DNA of 64,000 nucleotides from assembly GCA_022559985.1 (NCBI GenBank), contig JAFJTR010000009.1, positions 372,001 to 436,000 on the forward strand, in the 5' to 3' direction. Position 1 is the first letter of the stretch. Every line of letters starts with the position of its first letter. The translations under genes were made by a program, and so were the position numbers. The notes under the pieces were generated by a model, which saw only the letters and a list, made by a program, of their open reading frames with translations, made no database searches and had not been told where the DNA came from. The stretch comes from Parastagonospora avenae f. sp. tritici 18332-5 (Eukaryota > Ascomycota > Dothideomycetes > Pleosporales > Phaeosphaeriaceae). Shown one piece after another: positions 42,782 through 55,394 of this stretch.

Positions 42782-44964
42782 TAGTCAGCGTTGTCATGAC
42801 ACATGTTTGACATCGTTGCTTTCAAAACATACGCAGATGCTCACTGCAACTTTTTCCCAATGTTCCGGGGGGAAGCCAGTGCGTCGAGGTACACGCCACC
42901 ACTTGCTGCCACCCTCATAGTGTCGGTATGTCCATCGCACACCGGCAAAGTTTGCAACACTTCTACGAAGATATGACTACTATGTGCGAGGTCATTTTAT
43001 CCTTCTAACGGTTTTCTCCAGGTGCTGGAAATGAACTATTGGTAATGTCCGGATGTACCGAGACGGTATGTCGACATGGCGACACGACAAAGCCTATGGC
43101 GTTCTAGGTCTTAGCAGATCTTCAAATTTTACGTTCGGTGTCGACTATGGCAGCTCCTATATATACGTCTGTCGAGGGACTACAATTGAGGCCTCATAGC
43201 CAGCGGAAAATTGAATGCACCGATGGGTGAACATCCAGACGCATCCAGTAATGCGCGTCAGAATGCGTTGACGCGCATGTAAGCGACCGGCGTCTGGACA
43301 GGATCTTCAGGGGCGATAGATTGGAATGCCTCCGACTGGTTGGCGAAAGACCGGGCCAGGATATTGTATAAGTTGTTCAAACCAAGTTACACGCCCTCTA
43401 GCAACTGCAACCCTCGCATCGAAGTATGCGATTGTGACTAAATTCTCGGTGTGGCAGGACGAATTGTCGACCACATTATCTTCGGAGTTGATGAGCCTTA
43501 GGATAAGGACTTCTTTGGCTGTTCTAGTCATTTGTGTGCTATCAAAGAACAATGACGCACTCAGCACGCACACAACGTCCAGTGTTTCAACGGATTCTGG
43601 CGTACACTTCTCGCTAACAACATCATCCTACAACAAAATCCGGTGGATGTCTTTAACACATACGTGCCTTTGGGGGACAGCGACGAACCTGAGCGACCGA
43701 AGCCACGAGCAGAAACCAGAGATATGTTCGCATTCATTCTCTCGCGGTTTTAGAAACACCCGGAGTTGTGCTATTTCAAGAGACGATTCCTAGGAAGCTT
43801 CCTGCAGTCGCTCGAATCAATGCTTCAATCATGTGAAGTACATCTGAGCGGCGAGGATACGTGACTGCGAATGGCAACATAGCTCTGGCGCTGGAGAATA
43901 CAAAAATTGGAGATCTTGTGGCTGTCCTTTTCGGCGGATCTACACCATTCATGCTGAGTGAGATTCATCAAGAGTCGGATGGCGCGAACAAGCAACACAG
44001 ACTGCTTGGCGATTGCTACGTTCATGGCTGCATGGACGAAGAGCTGGTTGAAGGCGCCCAAACAGATGAAGGTGAGATGCTGGCCTTGAAGTAAGACGGT
44101 GCTCGAGACAGATCTAATAAATGCAAAGCACCATCGGCAACAGAGCATGAAAACCACGTTCAAGACGAGTCCCCCAATGTGCCCTGTTGCTCAAGCAGGT
44201 ATTCACTGTTGTGCGCAGCAGACTGCCAGCAATGCTCTGACCGGTCTCCGCGCATCCCACTGGTCTCCCAAGCGTCTTAGCAAACACGGCGAATTTTTAC
44301 CGAAGCTTGAGCGACGTCAGGGATCATACCCCAGCCGTCAGCCCCAACGCGCGAAACGAAGAACGCTGTGGGTCCCCGTAGCGTGCTTGGAGCAACGGCT
44401 CCCGATGCTCGTGGAAAATGTACATGGGCGGCATGGTGTGAGACAGTTCGAGAGCGATGAACATGACACCGGCGATTTTACACCGGCGCGCATGCCATTG
44501 CACTGCCTCATTTTCATATTCACCTTGTATGCTCGATGCATAGACAAAATGGTTCACGGATCGTGGAACATTGCCAGCTTATATCCTCGCTTGCGGATAT
44601 GTCAGCCGGTGACCGAGAGTCGGTTGCCGACTGCGACACAGCATACTGCATTGACTGTTTGCTTACTCCTGCGATGTGTGAAGCTTGGTATCAGGTCATG
44701 TACAGTCAACAGTCGCATTGACCACAACATGAAAGAATCGAAGTCTGAAGATCGTGATCAGATGAGGAAAAAATTGTGAAGCTGTGGTATGACGCATATA
44801 GCTAGGTTGTGCCCTGCATAATTCCAGGTACCAGACCCAGCAATTGCGGACGAGTTCTCCAGGAAAAATTTGGCCACGATTGCGGCGTAGAGATTCGGAC
44901 GCGCCCCCGAAGCACATATTCAATCTTGATTGCCATATACAGCTTAGCAGTTACTAAAAGCAAC
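42782..44964. other. Gene-poor stretch
   Basis: About 2.2 kb. Frames on both strands (for example 44099-44779 plus, 44324-44557 minus) show patches of protein-like sequence but no family and many breaks. Possibly further decayed coding DNA. Confidence 0.4.
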
Positions 44965-45780
44965 CTAGACATCACCTTTCGGGACTAGGTCGGAAACATC
45001 AGAGTGAGATGACCTTGATTTCCAACGCAGCCACGCAATCAACCGGTGGAGGTAAGCCTCATACGCGCCGATCCGCTGCAAGAATGCTCGATTCACAAAT
45101 CGAATCATCAAGACCACCAAGTCTTTCTCGCGCCCAAGGCCTTCCAGGCCAATCTCGAAGCGTAAATAGTCTGCGTATGCCAAGACAAGGCCCTGTTACC
45201 CCACAACATTCGGATCGACCGGCGCCCTGGAGCATCTGAATGGACCTCAAGTTCTGCAGTCAAGCGAGCCGTTCAAGTCTATTGAAAGTGTTTCGTAATA
45301 ACATCTTGGCCAAAGAAACTGTAATGGTGCGGCAAAGAGAGAAGCAGAAGAGTAAGAGACATGAAAGCGGGTGTAGACTGGGGCCAAATTGTATGACATC
45401 GTAAGACGGCCGGTTGCAAGGGTGAATGTTCCCCAGGATGGAGCACACAGCCTCAATTGCCCTTTCAATTCCTCCAAGCACGCGGTTGCCAAGTTTGCTA
45501 GCTTCTGAGCACGCCACGGTGACCGTATTGTATGCGCTCTGTCTAGTCTTTGTTTGGCTCGTCAATACCCTTGGCGATTATCGTCAAGGGCCCAGTGGAG
45601 AGCGTACGATGGCATCACCTGAAGCTCGGTTACCGTGCCCAAGCTATGGTACTCATCGGGCAAGGGTGTAACACTTGTCTGTCATCCAATGCTGCGGGCA
45701 GGTGGCGTTTTTTGACACGCGCCTGGGAAATCATGGCAATGCCTGCTGTCGCCTGGTCGGTGGTATCTTCGGTCAGAACG
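44965..45780 (-). pseudogene. Degenerate coding region
   Basis: Minus-strand reading from 45780 gives protein-like sequence in one frame: DRRYHRPGDSRHCHDFPGAC, LPDEYHSLGTVTELQVMPSY, WALDDNRQGY and RSPWRAQKLANLATACLEEL. It is interrupted by TGA at 45682-45684 and 45562-45564 and ends at 45247. A second segment in another frame, 44965-45183 (DYLRFEIGLEGLGREKDLVV, FVNRAFLQRIGAYEAYLHRL), may be its 3' part; it is preceded by GGTAACAG, a possible acceptor. Both internal stops are one C-to-T step from CGA. No family recognised. It ends within the promoter of the fasciclin gene. Confidence 0.45.
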
Positions 45781-45792
45781 AGCCTTGCGTAG

Positions 45793-45799
45793 TATATAT
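45793..45799 (+). promoter_or_regulatory. TATA-like element for the fasciclin gene
   Basis: TATATAT about 106-112 bases upstream of the ATG at 45905. Confidence 0.35.
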
Positions 45800-45904
45800 T
45801 CTGGCGTGCCCTCGTGGAGACAAATTTCTCCATCAACATCTGCCTCAGGACATCTCCACACTCAAACTACACGAAGCCTAATTCCACTTTCGCTCATCAT
45901 CAAC

Positions 45905-47258
45905 ATGTTTGTCAAGCAGCTCTCCCTCCTCGCTCTTGCGAGCCAGGCGTTCGCACAGAACACTCCCTCCCTCGCGCAGGCCCTGAACTCGTCCACCGAC
46001 TTGACCACATTAAGCACTGTCCTCGGATTGGTTCCGGAGCTCGTCACTGCTCTCGGTAGCGCGCAGAACATTACCATTCTGGCACCTTCAAATGCTGCGT
46101 TCGCAAAGGTCGACAACGCAACTCTGTCTGCTCTCCAGTCCAACACCGGACTTCTTACTGCTCTCCTTCAGTGTAAGCCTAATCGAGCAATTGCTTCATT
46201 AACTCGTGCTGACTTTCAAAGACCACGTATTGAACGCCAGTGTCCCATCCTCCGCCATTACCAACACCAGCGCATTCGTGCCTACGCTCTTGACTAACCC
46301 TACTTTCACCAATGTACGTAACCAATTTGCATTTAAACGACTAAGTGAGCCATGTCTAACTTCACTTCAGGTTACTGGAGGCCAGGTCGTCAGCGCGAAG
46401 ACTGCCAATGGCGGAGTGTCCATCTTCAGCGGACTCGCCATGAACTCTTCCGTCACCACTGCTGTAAGTGAATTGGATACGCAAACGTTTTACCGCGACT
46501 AATCGTCTCTAGGATGTTGCTTTCACCGGCGGTGTTATCCACATCATCGACACGGTCCTTACCATCCCCGAGACTGCTTCCAACACTGCTATCGCCGCAG
46601 GTCTCTCTTCCCTCGCTGGAGCTCTTACCGCCGCCAACCTTGTTGAGACCGTCGACACCACCAAGGATGTCACCATCTTCGCTCCCAGCAACGCTGCTTT
46701 CCAGGCCATCGGCTCCGGTCTTGGTAACCTTACCACCGAGCAGGTCACCGGCATCCTTACCTACCACGTCGTTGCCGGAGCCGTCGGCTACAGCAGCGGT
46801 CTGACCAACGGTACCTCCCTCCAGACCGTTAATGGCGCCAACTTGACCATCACCATCGTCGACGGAAAGGTCTTTGTCAACGGTGCTCGCGTCATCACCC
46901 CTGACGTTCTCGTCGCCAACGGTGTCGTTCACGTTATCGACAAGTAAGCAAGCCCAGTATCATTGCATGCGATTCATTAACTAACAATTCCTCCAGCGTC
47001 CTCAACCCTGCCAACGCTTCCATTGCTGACCCTTCTGCTTCCGCGGGCTCCCCTGCCTTCAGCGGTGCCTCATCTGTCTCTGAGGCTCCCTTCACATCCG
47101 GTGTCCCCACCGCTAGCAAGACCCTTGGTGGTGGTGCCGCACCCACCGGATCCGCTGCCTCCAGCTCCGCACCTCCTGCTTCAACTGGCGCTGCTACCCA
47201 AAACGGCGCTGTCGGTGTTGGTGCCCTTCTCGGTGCCGCTGCTGTTTACTTCTTGTAA
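45905..47258 (+). CDS. GPI-type fasciclin (FAS1) domain protein (381 aa)
   Basis: Five exons, 45905-46172, 46222-46313, 46371-46463, 46513-46943 and 46997-47258, join in phase to 382 codons. The signal peptide (MFVKQLSLLALASQAFA) is followed by two FAS1 domains, each with its characteristic blocks: NITILAPSNAAFAKVD and YHVLNAS in the first; DVTIFAPSNAAFQAIG, LTYHVVAGAV and VVHVIDNVLNP in the second. A Ser/Ala/Pro/Thr linker and a hydrophobic end (GAVGVGALLGAAAVYFL) fit GPI anchoring to the plasma membrane or wall. FAS1 proteins mediate adhesion and interact with wall components; the exact role here is unknown. N-glycosylation sites (NSS, NIT, NAT, NLT) are common. Confidence 0.93.
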
Positions 47259-49491
47259 GCGCGTCAAGAAGTGCGAGATTCGCACAACGGAGAAAAGTGA
47301 AGATTGCATGAGCCTGTAGAAGGCATGGAAACGAACTTCGAGTTTGAGCTTGAATGAGAGAGGATGATTATGGTCATGAGGGATACGGAGCGCAGTAATA
47401 TACCAAAGTGATATTTCGAATTCGATCAATATGTTCTGCAAACTACTCTCCACCATTTCACACACGATCGTGATGTTGATGAGGTGCTTCCAAGAGGTCG
47501 TATACACTACAGAGCTGAAAGTATCATGTAAGTCATCCAAAATCTTCCCATTGACGAGTGTTGACAAGCAATGAGACATCACTGTAACGGATGCTCAGCC
47601 GCAGACCAATAATGACATCGTCCATCTCCCTTAGCTCATGAGCATTTCCTCCCGCACTATATCTCAAACGAATTCACTTACGCGTCCATCACAGTGCTCG
47701 TTGCGACATCAACGTCGCGTCCATCTCGCGCCGCCGATCATTGCCATTCATGTACATACCCGGGAGCGTCGGTACGATCGATCCGCCAGCATCCATCTTC
47801 AGCACCCTACAGGACACTAGTTATTCACGACATTTTAGTGCTGCATTCGATGTTACTGGATGAGGCAGGTTCGCGAAAGAGTTGATGTTTTGAAGGAGGT
47901 TAGGGTGGTGATCATGGTTTGTTCGATTGCCGTTTACGAGACGAGCATGCTGGATGTGCTATTGACACGTTCGCAGCGTTGTTTTATTGACATCACACAG
48001 GGAATCTTGGTCGCCTCGAATCTCAAATCTGCTCTGTTGCGCACGATAAAGCGGTGATGGTGCGCGATAGCCTTCGAAGTTCAATGCACATAGCGCCCTG
48101 CCGGCAAAGTCTCCGGTGCGCCTGAAGCCTTCAATACTTTTACCGTGAGGCTTGAAGCTAGATTCAGGGGTCGCGAAGCAAAGCGAGTGTTTCACCAGGA
48201 CGGGTACCTGCATTTGCGAGGTCCACGCCATATCGCAAACATTGCGTTTGCTGTGACGCTGTGCCAGAACGGGTGATGGTATGCTCCAGGGACGCTGAGA
48301 TCGGTCAATTCACAAGGGAGGACCCATCCAGCGGCTGATCTATGGCAACTCTCTTTCCTATGTCGACGAGTCAGCTTGTCGATCGTGAAAGCAATTGCCT
48401 CTCCGCAGGCATACTCGGTCGTAAAAGCCCATCTCCATTATCTTACTTGCTGATCAGTGCTAGGACTTGAATGTGGAATCGACGACGTAGATTGATCGTC
48501 TAACTGCACATTTGAAGGCTTGAAGATCGTCTTCGGAAGTTATATAGTGGCCGCCCGCAATTGCATCGTTCACTGGCTAAGGAATATTGCAATAACGGGC
48601 GGGAACTCCCTGGCCGCAAGCTGGTGAAATGACGTAGTATCATACAGTATGTGCAGTCTTTGAGCCGGCTCATCGCATGCCGACCATCGGACGTGTAGTT
48701 GGTGGAGGTGCAGAGGAGTCCCTCGACTATCCCGATCAACGTGCAGTTCGACGGGAATCAGTCGGAGGTGAAGATCAAGCCCGAGCTTTCGATTCGCGAA
48801 CGGGTCGGAAGATGTGGGTCCGTACGCCGAACTTACCACCACACTTTCAAGCCTTCCACATCACAAACTTTGGCCAGATCTTCAGCCGTTGTTAGAGGCT
48901 TTGGTGGGCGAGTCAGGACTCAGGTTTCCTATATGACGCTTCACAAGTCGTTGATTACCACATATTGCCGGTCCGAGGATCAACACCATGGGCACATGAG
49001 GACCAGCATGAAGGTGAATTGCTTGCCAAACGATGCTACAATTCTTGAAAGTATGCGCAAAGTATGAGCATACATTCAGCCATATTATGGCAAAAGTGGC
49101 GCGCTCAATTTCAATTGCATTGCCTGTGCTGCGAGGCTGGGCCATCACAAGCGATTTGGCGTACCGGTAGTGCATGGCCCATGAATCGACAAGGAGTATT
49201 TTGGTACCAAAGTATGATTCGCAGATCTTCCCCACAGTGGCTTTCACCCGACATTACGCTGCTACTACCCATGGCTTACGTGGGATATATGACCCAGCGC
49301 CTCGGACACTTTATTGTTGTGTGGTAGTGCAACTCACTTGTACTGAAACTGTGCACACATCTTATGTCTTTATGCGCACATTCCACCACAACATCTGAAA
49401 CTTCAAGGGTAGCACACGATCTGGACTGCTGATTTTGTTGCTTTTCTCTTTCCCCCATCTCTTCGTCACAGCATAGCGCGCGGTGTCAAAT
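47259..49491. other. Gene-poor stretch
   Basis: About 2.2 kb between the fasciclin and F-box genes. Frames of 60-120 codons on both strands are not convincing. The right end is the F-box promoter. Confidence 0.45.
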
Positions 49492-51703
49492 ATGTTCGGC
49501 TTTCTGACACCTAAGAAGGACAACAAAATCCGTGCCTATACTGCACTGTAGGTTTCCCTGCCACTTCTTCGCTCAACGCAATATCTCGTCAGGTCACAGC
49601 GGGCTGATAGTTGGTAGTCCTGGCTCTCCCACATCTTATGTTGCGGCAGTCACCGAAAAACGACAATGTGCCCATGTTTCAACAACCACGTTGTACCCAA
49701 CGACGTCCGAGCCCGCGACTATCTCGATATCTGCTTTCGGTAGCTCATCATATCCTGTCTGGGATGAAATACCACATCTTACGAAGACATCGTCATGGGG
49801 ACTCGAACGGCACAGGAAGCAGCGACATTCGGGAGCTGGAGGGGGCCGGCTTCCAGCGAACGTATTCAAGCACCTCCCAAGAGAAATCTACGATTGCATT
49901 ATTGCGCAACTGGAGATGATACATCTCGATCAAGAAAGGCCATGCTCAGTATGTAATCTCAGAGACCTTCACAGCCTATCTCTGGTCAGCCGCGCTTGGG
50001 ATAAAGCCACTGTCACGCCAATGTAAGTCTTGTCATACTTCAGAAATGCATTGAGATCATCTTTCTGTATGGAACAAGATCATTGACTGACAGCATATAG
50101 GTACCGCAACGTTCAGTTATTCGCGAATGAGGATTATAGGGGCACGGGCCGACTTAGACTTCTACGCCGAACGCTCCGCGACCGATCTGTGCTAGCGCGA
50201 CAAGTGCTCGAACTGCAAATGCCAGGGTTCCAGGCGTTGTATCAAAATGCCGCAATAGAACAAGAGGAGATCGTCTCTTTAGTAGCCTCTCTCGTCATGG
50301 CTTGTCCAAACCTTGAGCAACTTGTTGGGTTCAACATAAGATCGTCCGCTCAAGTTTTTGATCGCCTCTCACACGCTTTATCCACGAGGAGCAGACTCAA
50401 AGAGAAGGTGTGGATGCTGAAGGACTCAATAACCGAACTGAGCGATGACGGAGACGACGGAACAAACGAATACTATGTTGAAGCCTGCGATCCGACAGAA
50501 AGATTTCTCGAACTTAATTCCAACCATGCGCTATTGAAGACGTTAGTTCTGCATCAAGAGGATGCTCTAGCTGCTACGACTTTGAATTTTCGGGCTATAG
50601 TTGGTACCATGAGGCTTTTACCGAATTTGCGAGATTTGTCGATATCCGGGCTTTCTGAAAGCTCCTTTACAAACATGACGCTGAACGCTCTTCCACCGGA
50701 CCTACACTCTTTGCGACTCGAAAACCTCCCTGGAATTGATGACAAAGGCCTCCAGCGATTTGCTAATTCGCAGGCAATGAGTTCTATCAAGACTCTATTG
50801 CTCATCGATCTTGAGGTGTCAAATCTAACCACTATTTCAGGCATACTCTCAGCTCATTCCACCAACCTCGAAGAATTTTCCCTTGCTCAAGACAAGGCGC
50901 CTGGGAATTTGACAAGACAATCTGTATCAACAACATTCCAATCACGCACGCTGCGGTACATGCATTGGGAGATCCGCTCCGATGCTGGATCATTGGCGGA
51001 TTTGCCTTCCACATCCTACTCGCTCATAATGCCTGAGCCACCATCAGCACCCGCGAGTTCAAGTCCAGTGAATTGTTTTGCAACCACCCTCCTCGCAAAG
51101 AGTATCAAGAGTGGTGAATTTCCTTCCCTACGGCGCATCCGCATACCCCACGATCCCCAAGGCCTCATTCAAGCACTTTGCAAGCCGCTTGCCACAGCAC
51201 TGCTCCCGTTTGACATGGTCACATTAAGCTTCGTATCAAGCCCGACGCAAAATGCGGCCGACATCACTGAGCGGAAAGCTCGTGCTGATTCTGCCACCGG
51301 GTCTCCGATGTTGCCGTCCAGTCCCGCACAAGCTATGCTCACACCGACACGCTCTCGACTCGAAGCTCAGGCCCGCATACTAGCAGCTCGCAAAAACGCT
51401 CGTATGAAAGTCCGACTCTACAATCCTAGCAACGATGCCCAAAGTAATAGGGCGATTGGTGGTTTCGTTGGCCAAGTCGGGAGCCAGATCACGTACGACT
51501 TGAGACCTGATAGGCGACGAATGTGCGATACCATTGCTGAAAACGGCGAGGAGCAAAATGAATGGATTACGAATATTGAGGATCTGGTGGAGGAGCAGGA
51601 TCTCAGTGGCTCTGGCACGCGCAAGAAGTTGTGGAATGAATGTGGACACCGGGTCACAGGCAAGACCGTTATGGTGGAGGAATTGTTCCGAAGCTTGTCA
51701 TAA
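49492..51703 (+). CDS. F-box protein with leucine-rich region (693 aa)
   Basis: Exons 49492-49547, 49600-50022 and 50101-51703 join in phase to 694 codons. The first intron uses GTAGGT and the acceptor GTCACAG, giving MFGFLTPKKDNK... followed by GLIVGSPGSP, as in related fungal proteins; the second uses GTAAGT...CATATAG. After a Ser/Thr-rich head (SEPATISISAFGSSSYPVWD) comes the F-box-like block LPANVFKHLPREIYDCIIAQ and LHSLSLVSRAWDKAT at residues 125-180. Leucine-rich repeats follow (LVLHQEDALAA, LPPDLHSLRLENLPGIDDKG). A C-terminal domain carries RIPHDPQGLIQALCKPLATA. F-box proteins recruit substrates to SCF ubiquitin ligases; the substrate is unknown. Confidence 0.88.
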
Positions 51704-53834
51704 TCTAGTGAAGTATACGTGTGATGCCAAAGCGTTTGGCCCTTGCTTCACTGTTATAGTAGAATATCGTTCTCAAGGCTGAGGTCAACAGAATTGTAAT
51801 GCCCTGTCAGTTACACGAGGGTGATTTGCATATAGGACTTCAGATGGTTCAGTTCTGTGTGGATGCGTTCCCCGGGGCGATTTCCGGTCTTTTTTCATCA
51901 CTTACTGAGTTCGGTTCAAGTAAACATCGGCCGAATGCGTATCACAAGCAGACAAGAGATATCCATCGTGCTCGACCTATTGCATATTTCCGCAGTAAAA
52001 ATTAGAGTTACCTTGAATTTTGATCTAACACAAGTCGTGTTCACAAGTGACTTGTGCAAGAAAGGGCTTTCCATGCACACTACTAGTATTACCCAGTAGG
52101 CATATCGGTTGCAAGTAAGCGAAGCGTCCCGGAGGATTGTCCGTTCTGGCATTCAGCAAATCGGATGTTATGCAGAGACATTCAGTTGTGGCATAGTGTA
52201 CTAAATGATCGTCCAAACTAAGAAGGGGTCATGCATGAGGCTTACACTGGATCGGAGCATTTTAAACATGCACATGGAGGTTTAGAGCCAGATGTGCATG
52301 CTTTGATACGCGGTTAACGGAGGTTATTCCCGAAGCATGGTGCGAAGGTAGGGCTTGATGTGCTTTTGACTCTTGCTTCAATATTGTCCCCTTCCCTGCT
52401 CGGAGCGTAAAGTGTGTAGGATACGTGACCACTATCGAGGTCGAGTTTCTTGCAAGGTTATAATTGAGAGTAATCGTGCCATACCAGTGTAGTGTTTATT
52501 GATTCGCCAGCACAGTCTGGTTGCACAGCTACTATCGGGCTCGGGCCGTCGGCGGTAATGTTGGCTTTGTTCTTGTTGATCCTTTCCTAAAACACCTTTC
52601 CTGTTTTGAAAAGGTTGGTTGGCATTGCACACGATTATCCAGTAAATGCTGATACGATGAAGTCTCGTACAGGCAGGAAGAGAACGATGCAGAACACGCA
52701 ATTTTTTAGGTTGTAACTAAGCTAGACAATTGTCGATAGAAAATTGTTATGTGTCATAATGGCAGAGCATGGACTTGTTTGTGACAATATGTGGAGTTGA
52801 AATCTTGATGACCAACAGGTCTTGAACGGTGAGACCCACGACAGTGACGCGGCTGGACTGTTTTGAAGCACTATGATCGAGGGTACCGCTCGAAAAATGG
52901 CGGACTAGTGCGTGTCTCTAAGATCGGGAAATGGCGCATATATCATCGAATAGGCCGGACATAGAGCAGAAGTACGATAGGTTCGGACGTTTATGTGCTG
53001 GCGTTCCTTGGTTTCTCTCCGCGGAAGATGGAAGTATGACCCCTACAGGCCCGTGTTGCAGGATGCTTAGCGGGATGAGCCGTTGCTGGTACCATTTATA
53101 CGGACGCGTTCCATCACTTTGTGTAAGCCAACTCGTGGCTACTTTCACTCTGCTTCGTTACGAAGTTCCTCATCTCGCCTAGATGAATTTCCGTGCACAA
53201 TTGCCCTACCAATCACCAGGCTTGGTAGCATCCACAAGCGCCATAGACGCGCTCAGTTCCCCTTCAGGCTGAAAACCGCCCTGCGATTTCTTGAGAGACC
53301 CACTCCTGGCGTGACAGACGCAGGGACTTCCCGTGGGGTGCAAAAGAAAATTGTTAGTGGGATCGCTCAGGTGAAGGGCGATCGGAAGTAACTACTTTTC
53401 CGAGGTGCTCTTGGCATCGCGACTTGGGCCCAATGTGGAACGATTTCGAGTCGAGTTGTAATAAGTCGTAACTACCTAGGGAAGTGAACCCCACGGCACT
53501 ATCACTCCTGTTGCATATATGGTGTCTGCGAGCCTCAGGCAACGTCCTCCAGTGTAATGCGGCTCGTTTCAATATGAGTTTACAGCCAGCGCTTTATTTT
53601 ACCTATATTAATGCTCGAGTCTACCAAACAAGTAAATCGAATGACACCAGCGCACTATCATCCAGAGCCATGCACACCATAATTTCCGTCTCCCGTCTCG
53701 CAATCAAGCTCAAATGGACTTTGCGTTAGCCGAGATATTTTGCGAAATGTTTTCAAGACACCGCCCAACCTGAGTGGGACCTCTATAGGACCATTGGAAG
53801 AATACAAGACTTGTTAATTTTCGCGCCCCAGAAA
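51704..53834. other. Gene-poor stretch
   Basis: About 2.1 kb between the F-box gene and a convergent Zn2Cys6 gene. Only short uninformative frames; no repeats recognised. Confidence 0.5.
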
Positions 53835-55394
53835 CTAGACCGGCTTCATGGGGAGGAGTCCTTCAAGTTGAGGTGCCAGCTCTAGGATCTTTGGATCAAT
53901 AGTCCAGTTGTTCAGATCAGCGACTGTGCTTTCGAAAAGAGGCGTCATCCTCGTATAACCAGCTTCGATGTCCCAGTAATGGCAGGCGTCATCGGCAAAC
54001 GGCCATGTCACACCGATCAGACCTACAAAATGGCCCACCGGGTACTCCTGTGGATGCTGGTATAACAATTGGCGTACTTGTGGCCTTGCGATCGTCAGTA
54101 TACTACCGGATCTCGCGAAAGTGTATGTTAAATACATACCAGGGCACAAGATCGATCAAAATGTCGTACGGAGTGACCTCTTCTTTCCCTATGGAGGGCA
54201 TCATCCAATCGGGGTTAGCGTTCATATTTTCCACGCTGGGCCAGATAAGATACTGCGACTGGAGTCAGTTGTGGTTTTGTTTTGTGCATATGAGCAACTT
54301 GCCCGCATCATCTTCGTCAACAGCCAGGTCGATGCAAGACGAACTGGTAGAGGCGTGGCCGGTAAGATCTTATTCACTGTTCGTGCGCACCACGTCGGTA
54401 CCGTCTGAGTATCCTGAGGATCTACAAAACCGAGTAGGATGGTATCCACATCGACCTCGGCCCTTCCAAAAATCTGGCTTTCGCTCCATCCGTTTGCAAG
54501 GAGGTCTCGCTTCGCCCGACGGAAGTACGAGCAGTCGAAACTGAACTTGCTCAGGGCGGTCGATGCAGCTTCAATATCAAGAGGGGGATCCATCCGCGTA
54601 ATGCCGTCAACTGCATTGCCAGGCAGGAAATTTAGTGCAGTTTGACTGTGTTCCCGGCTGTAAAGCGGCGTCAGTTTCGGATGCATCATTCCGCCATCGG
54701 GAAACCTCACCTTTCTTCGCGCGACGAGTCATCGTAGGATGCAGGTTCAAGTCCATGTCCGTGGCCCGGAAATTGGTCACTGCCCGAAGTGCCGAAAGAG
54801 TCTTGGTCCGGTAGAGCGGGTTGTGGTGCCGAAGGGTCCTGCCTTCCGTTAGAGAAACCCACACTACCAATGGCGTATCGCTCACCTGGAGCGATTTCTT
54901 GATTTCTTCCACGGAATGGTGTTGGAAACCGTTCTTCTCCAGCTCACTGGCCCAGTTCGCAGCTTGGGCCCGGTCTGGGGCCATGGCCAATAATGAGACA
55001 ATGGACTTCATGTCGTCCAGCTCTTTTGCCAGACGCCGCACGTGGGCTCTCAACTGTGTTGTGGTCTTGCCGTCCTCGGCAACATCGTATACACATGTGA
55101 GGTTCTTCGACTGACAGGTATTGCATTTTGGTCGGACCCCATCACACTGAAATCCTTGGTCAATGCACGTCATCAGAATGTTCCATGTTTTCCACGAACC
55201 TTGGACTTCCGCTTCCTGCAGCTCTCACAAGCTATGGATGTGATCTTGCCTCGAGGCGTCCGCAAGGCATAGGTACCGGATATGGGAGACGAATGTTGTG
55301 CTCGAGCGTTCGCAAGGGAACCCCCCAGACCTTGTTTGGGAGCCAGCGGGGCTTTGTGGAGTGCGGACGCGCCCGGTGCCTGCGGGCGAATCAC
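53835..55394 (-). CDS. Zn2Cys6 regulator of DUF3425 type, 5' end unresolved
   Basis: Exons 55200-55394 or further, 54711-55146, 54303-54610, 54140-54258 and 53835-54084 join in phase. The first intron splits the zinc cluster: ACESCRKRKSK joins CDGVRPKCNTCQSKNLTC, completing six cysteines; a coiled linker (TQLRAHVRRLAKELDDMKSI) follows. The C-terminal part has the DUF3425 pattern: LASTWLLTKMMR joined to SQYLIWPSVENMNANPDWMM, then ILIDLVPW and WPFADDACHYWDIEAG. The intron at 54259-54302 has a GC donor (GCAAGT...CTCCAG), and the neighbouring phases require it. The frame at the left end has no ATG; position 55394 is a GTG, so a 5' exon is probably missing. Target genes unknown. Confidence 0.82.

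Noticed and set aside
44099..44779. 226-codon plus-strand open frame
   Set aside because: Protein-like patches occur on both strands here and no family fits; treated as decayed DNA.
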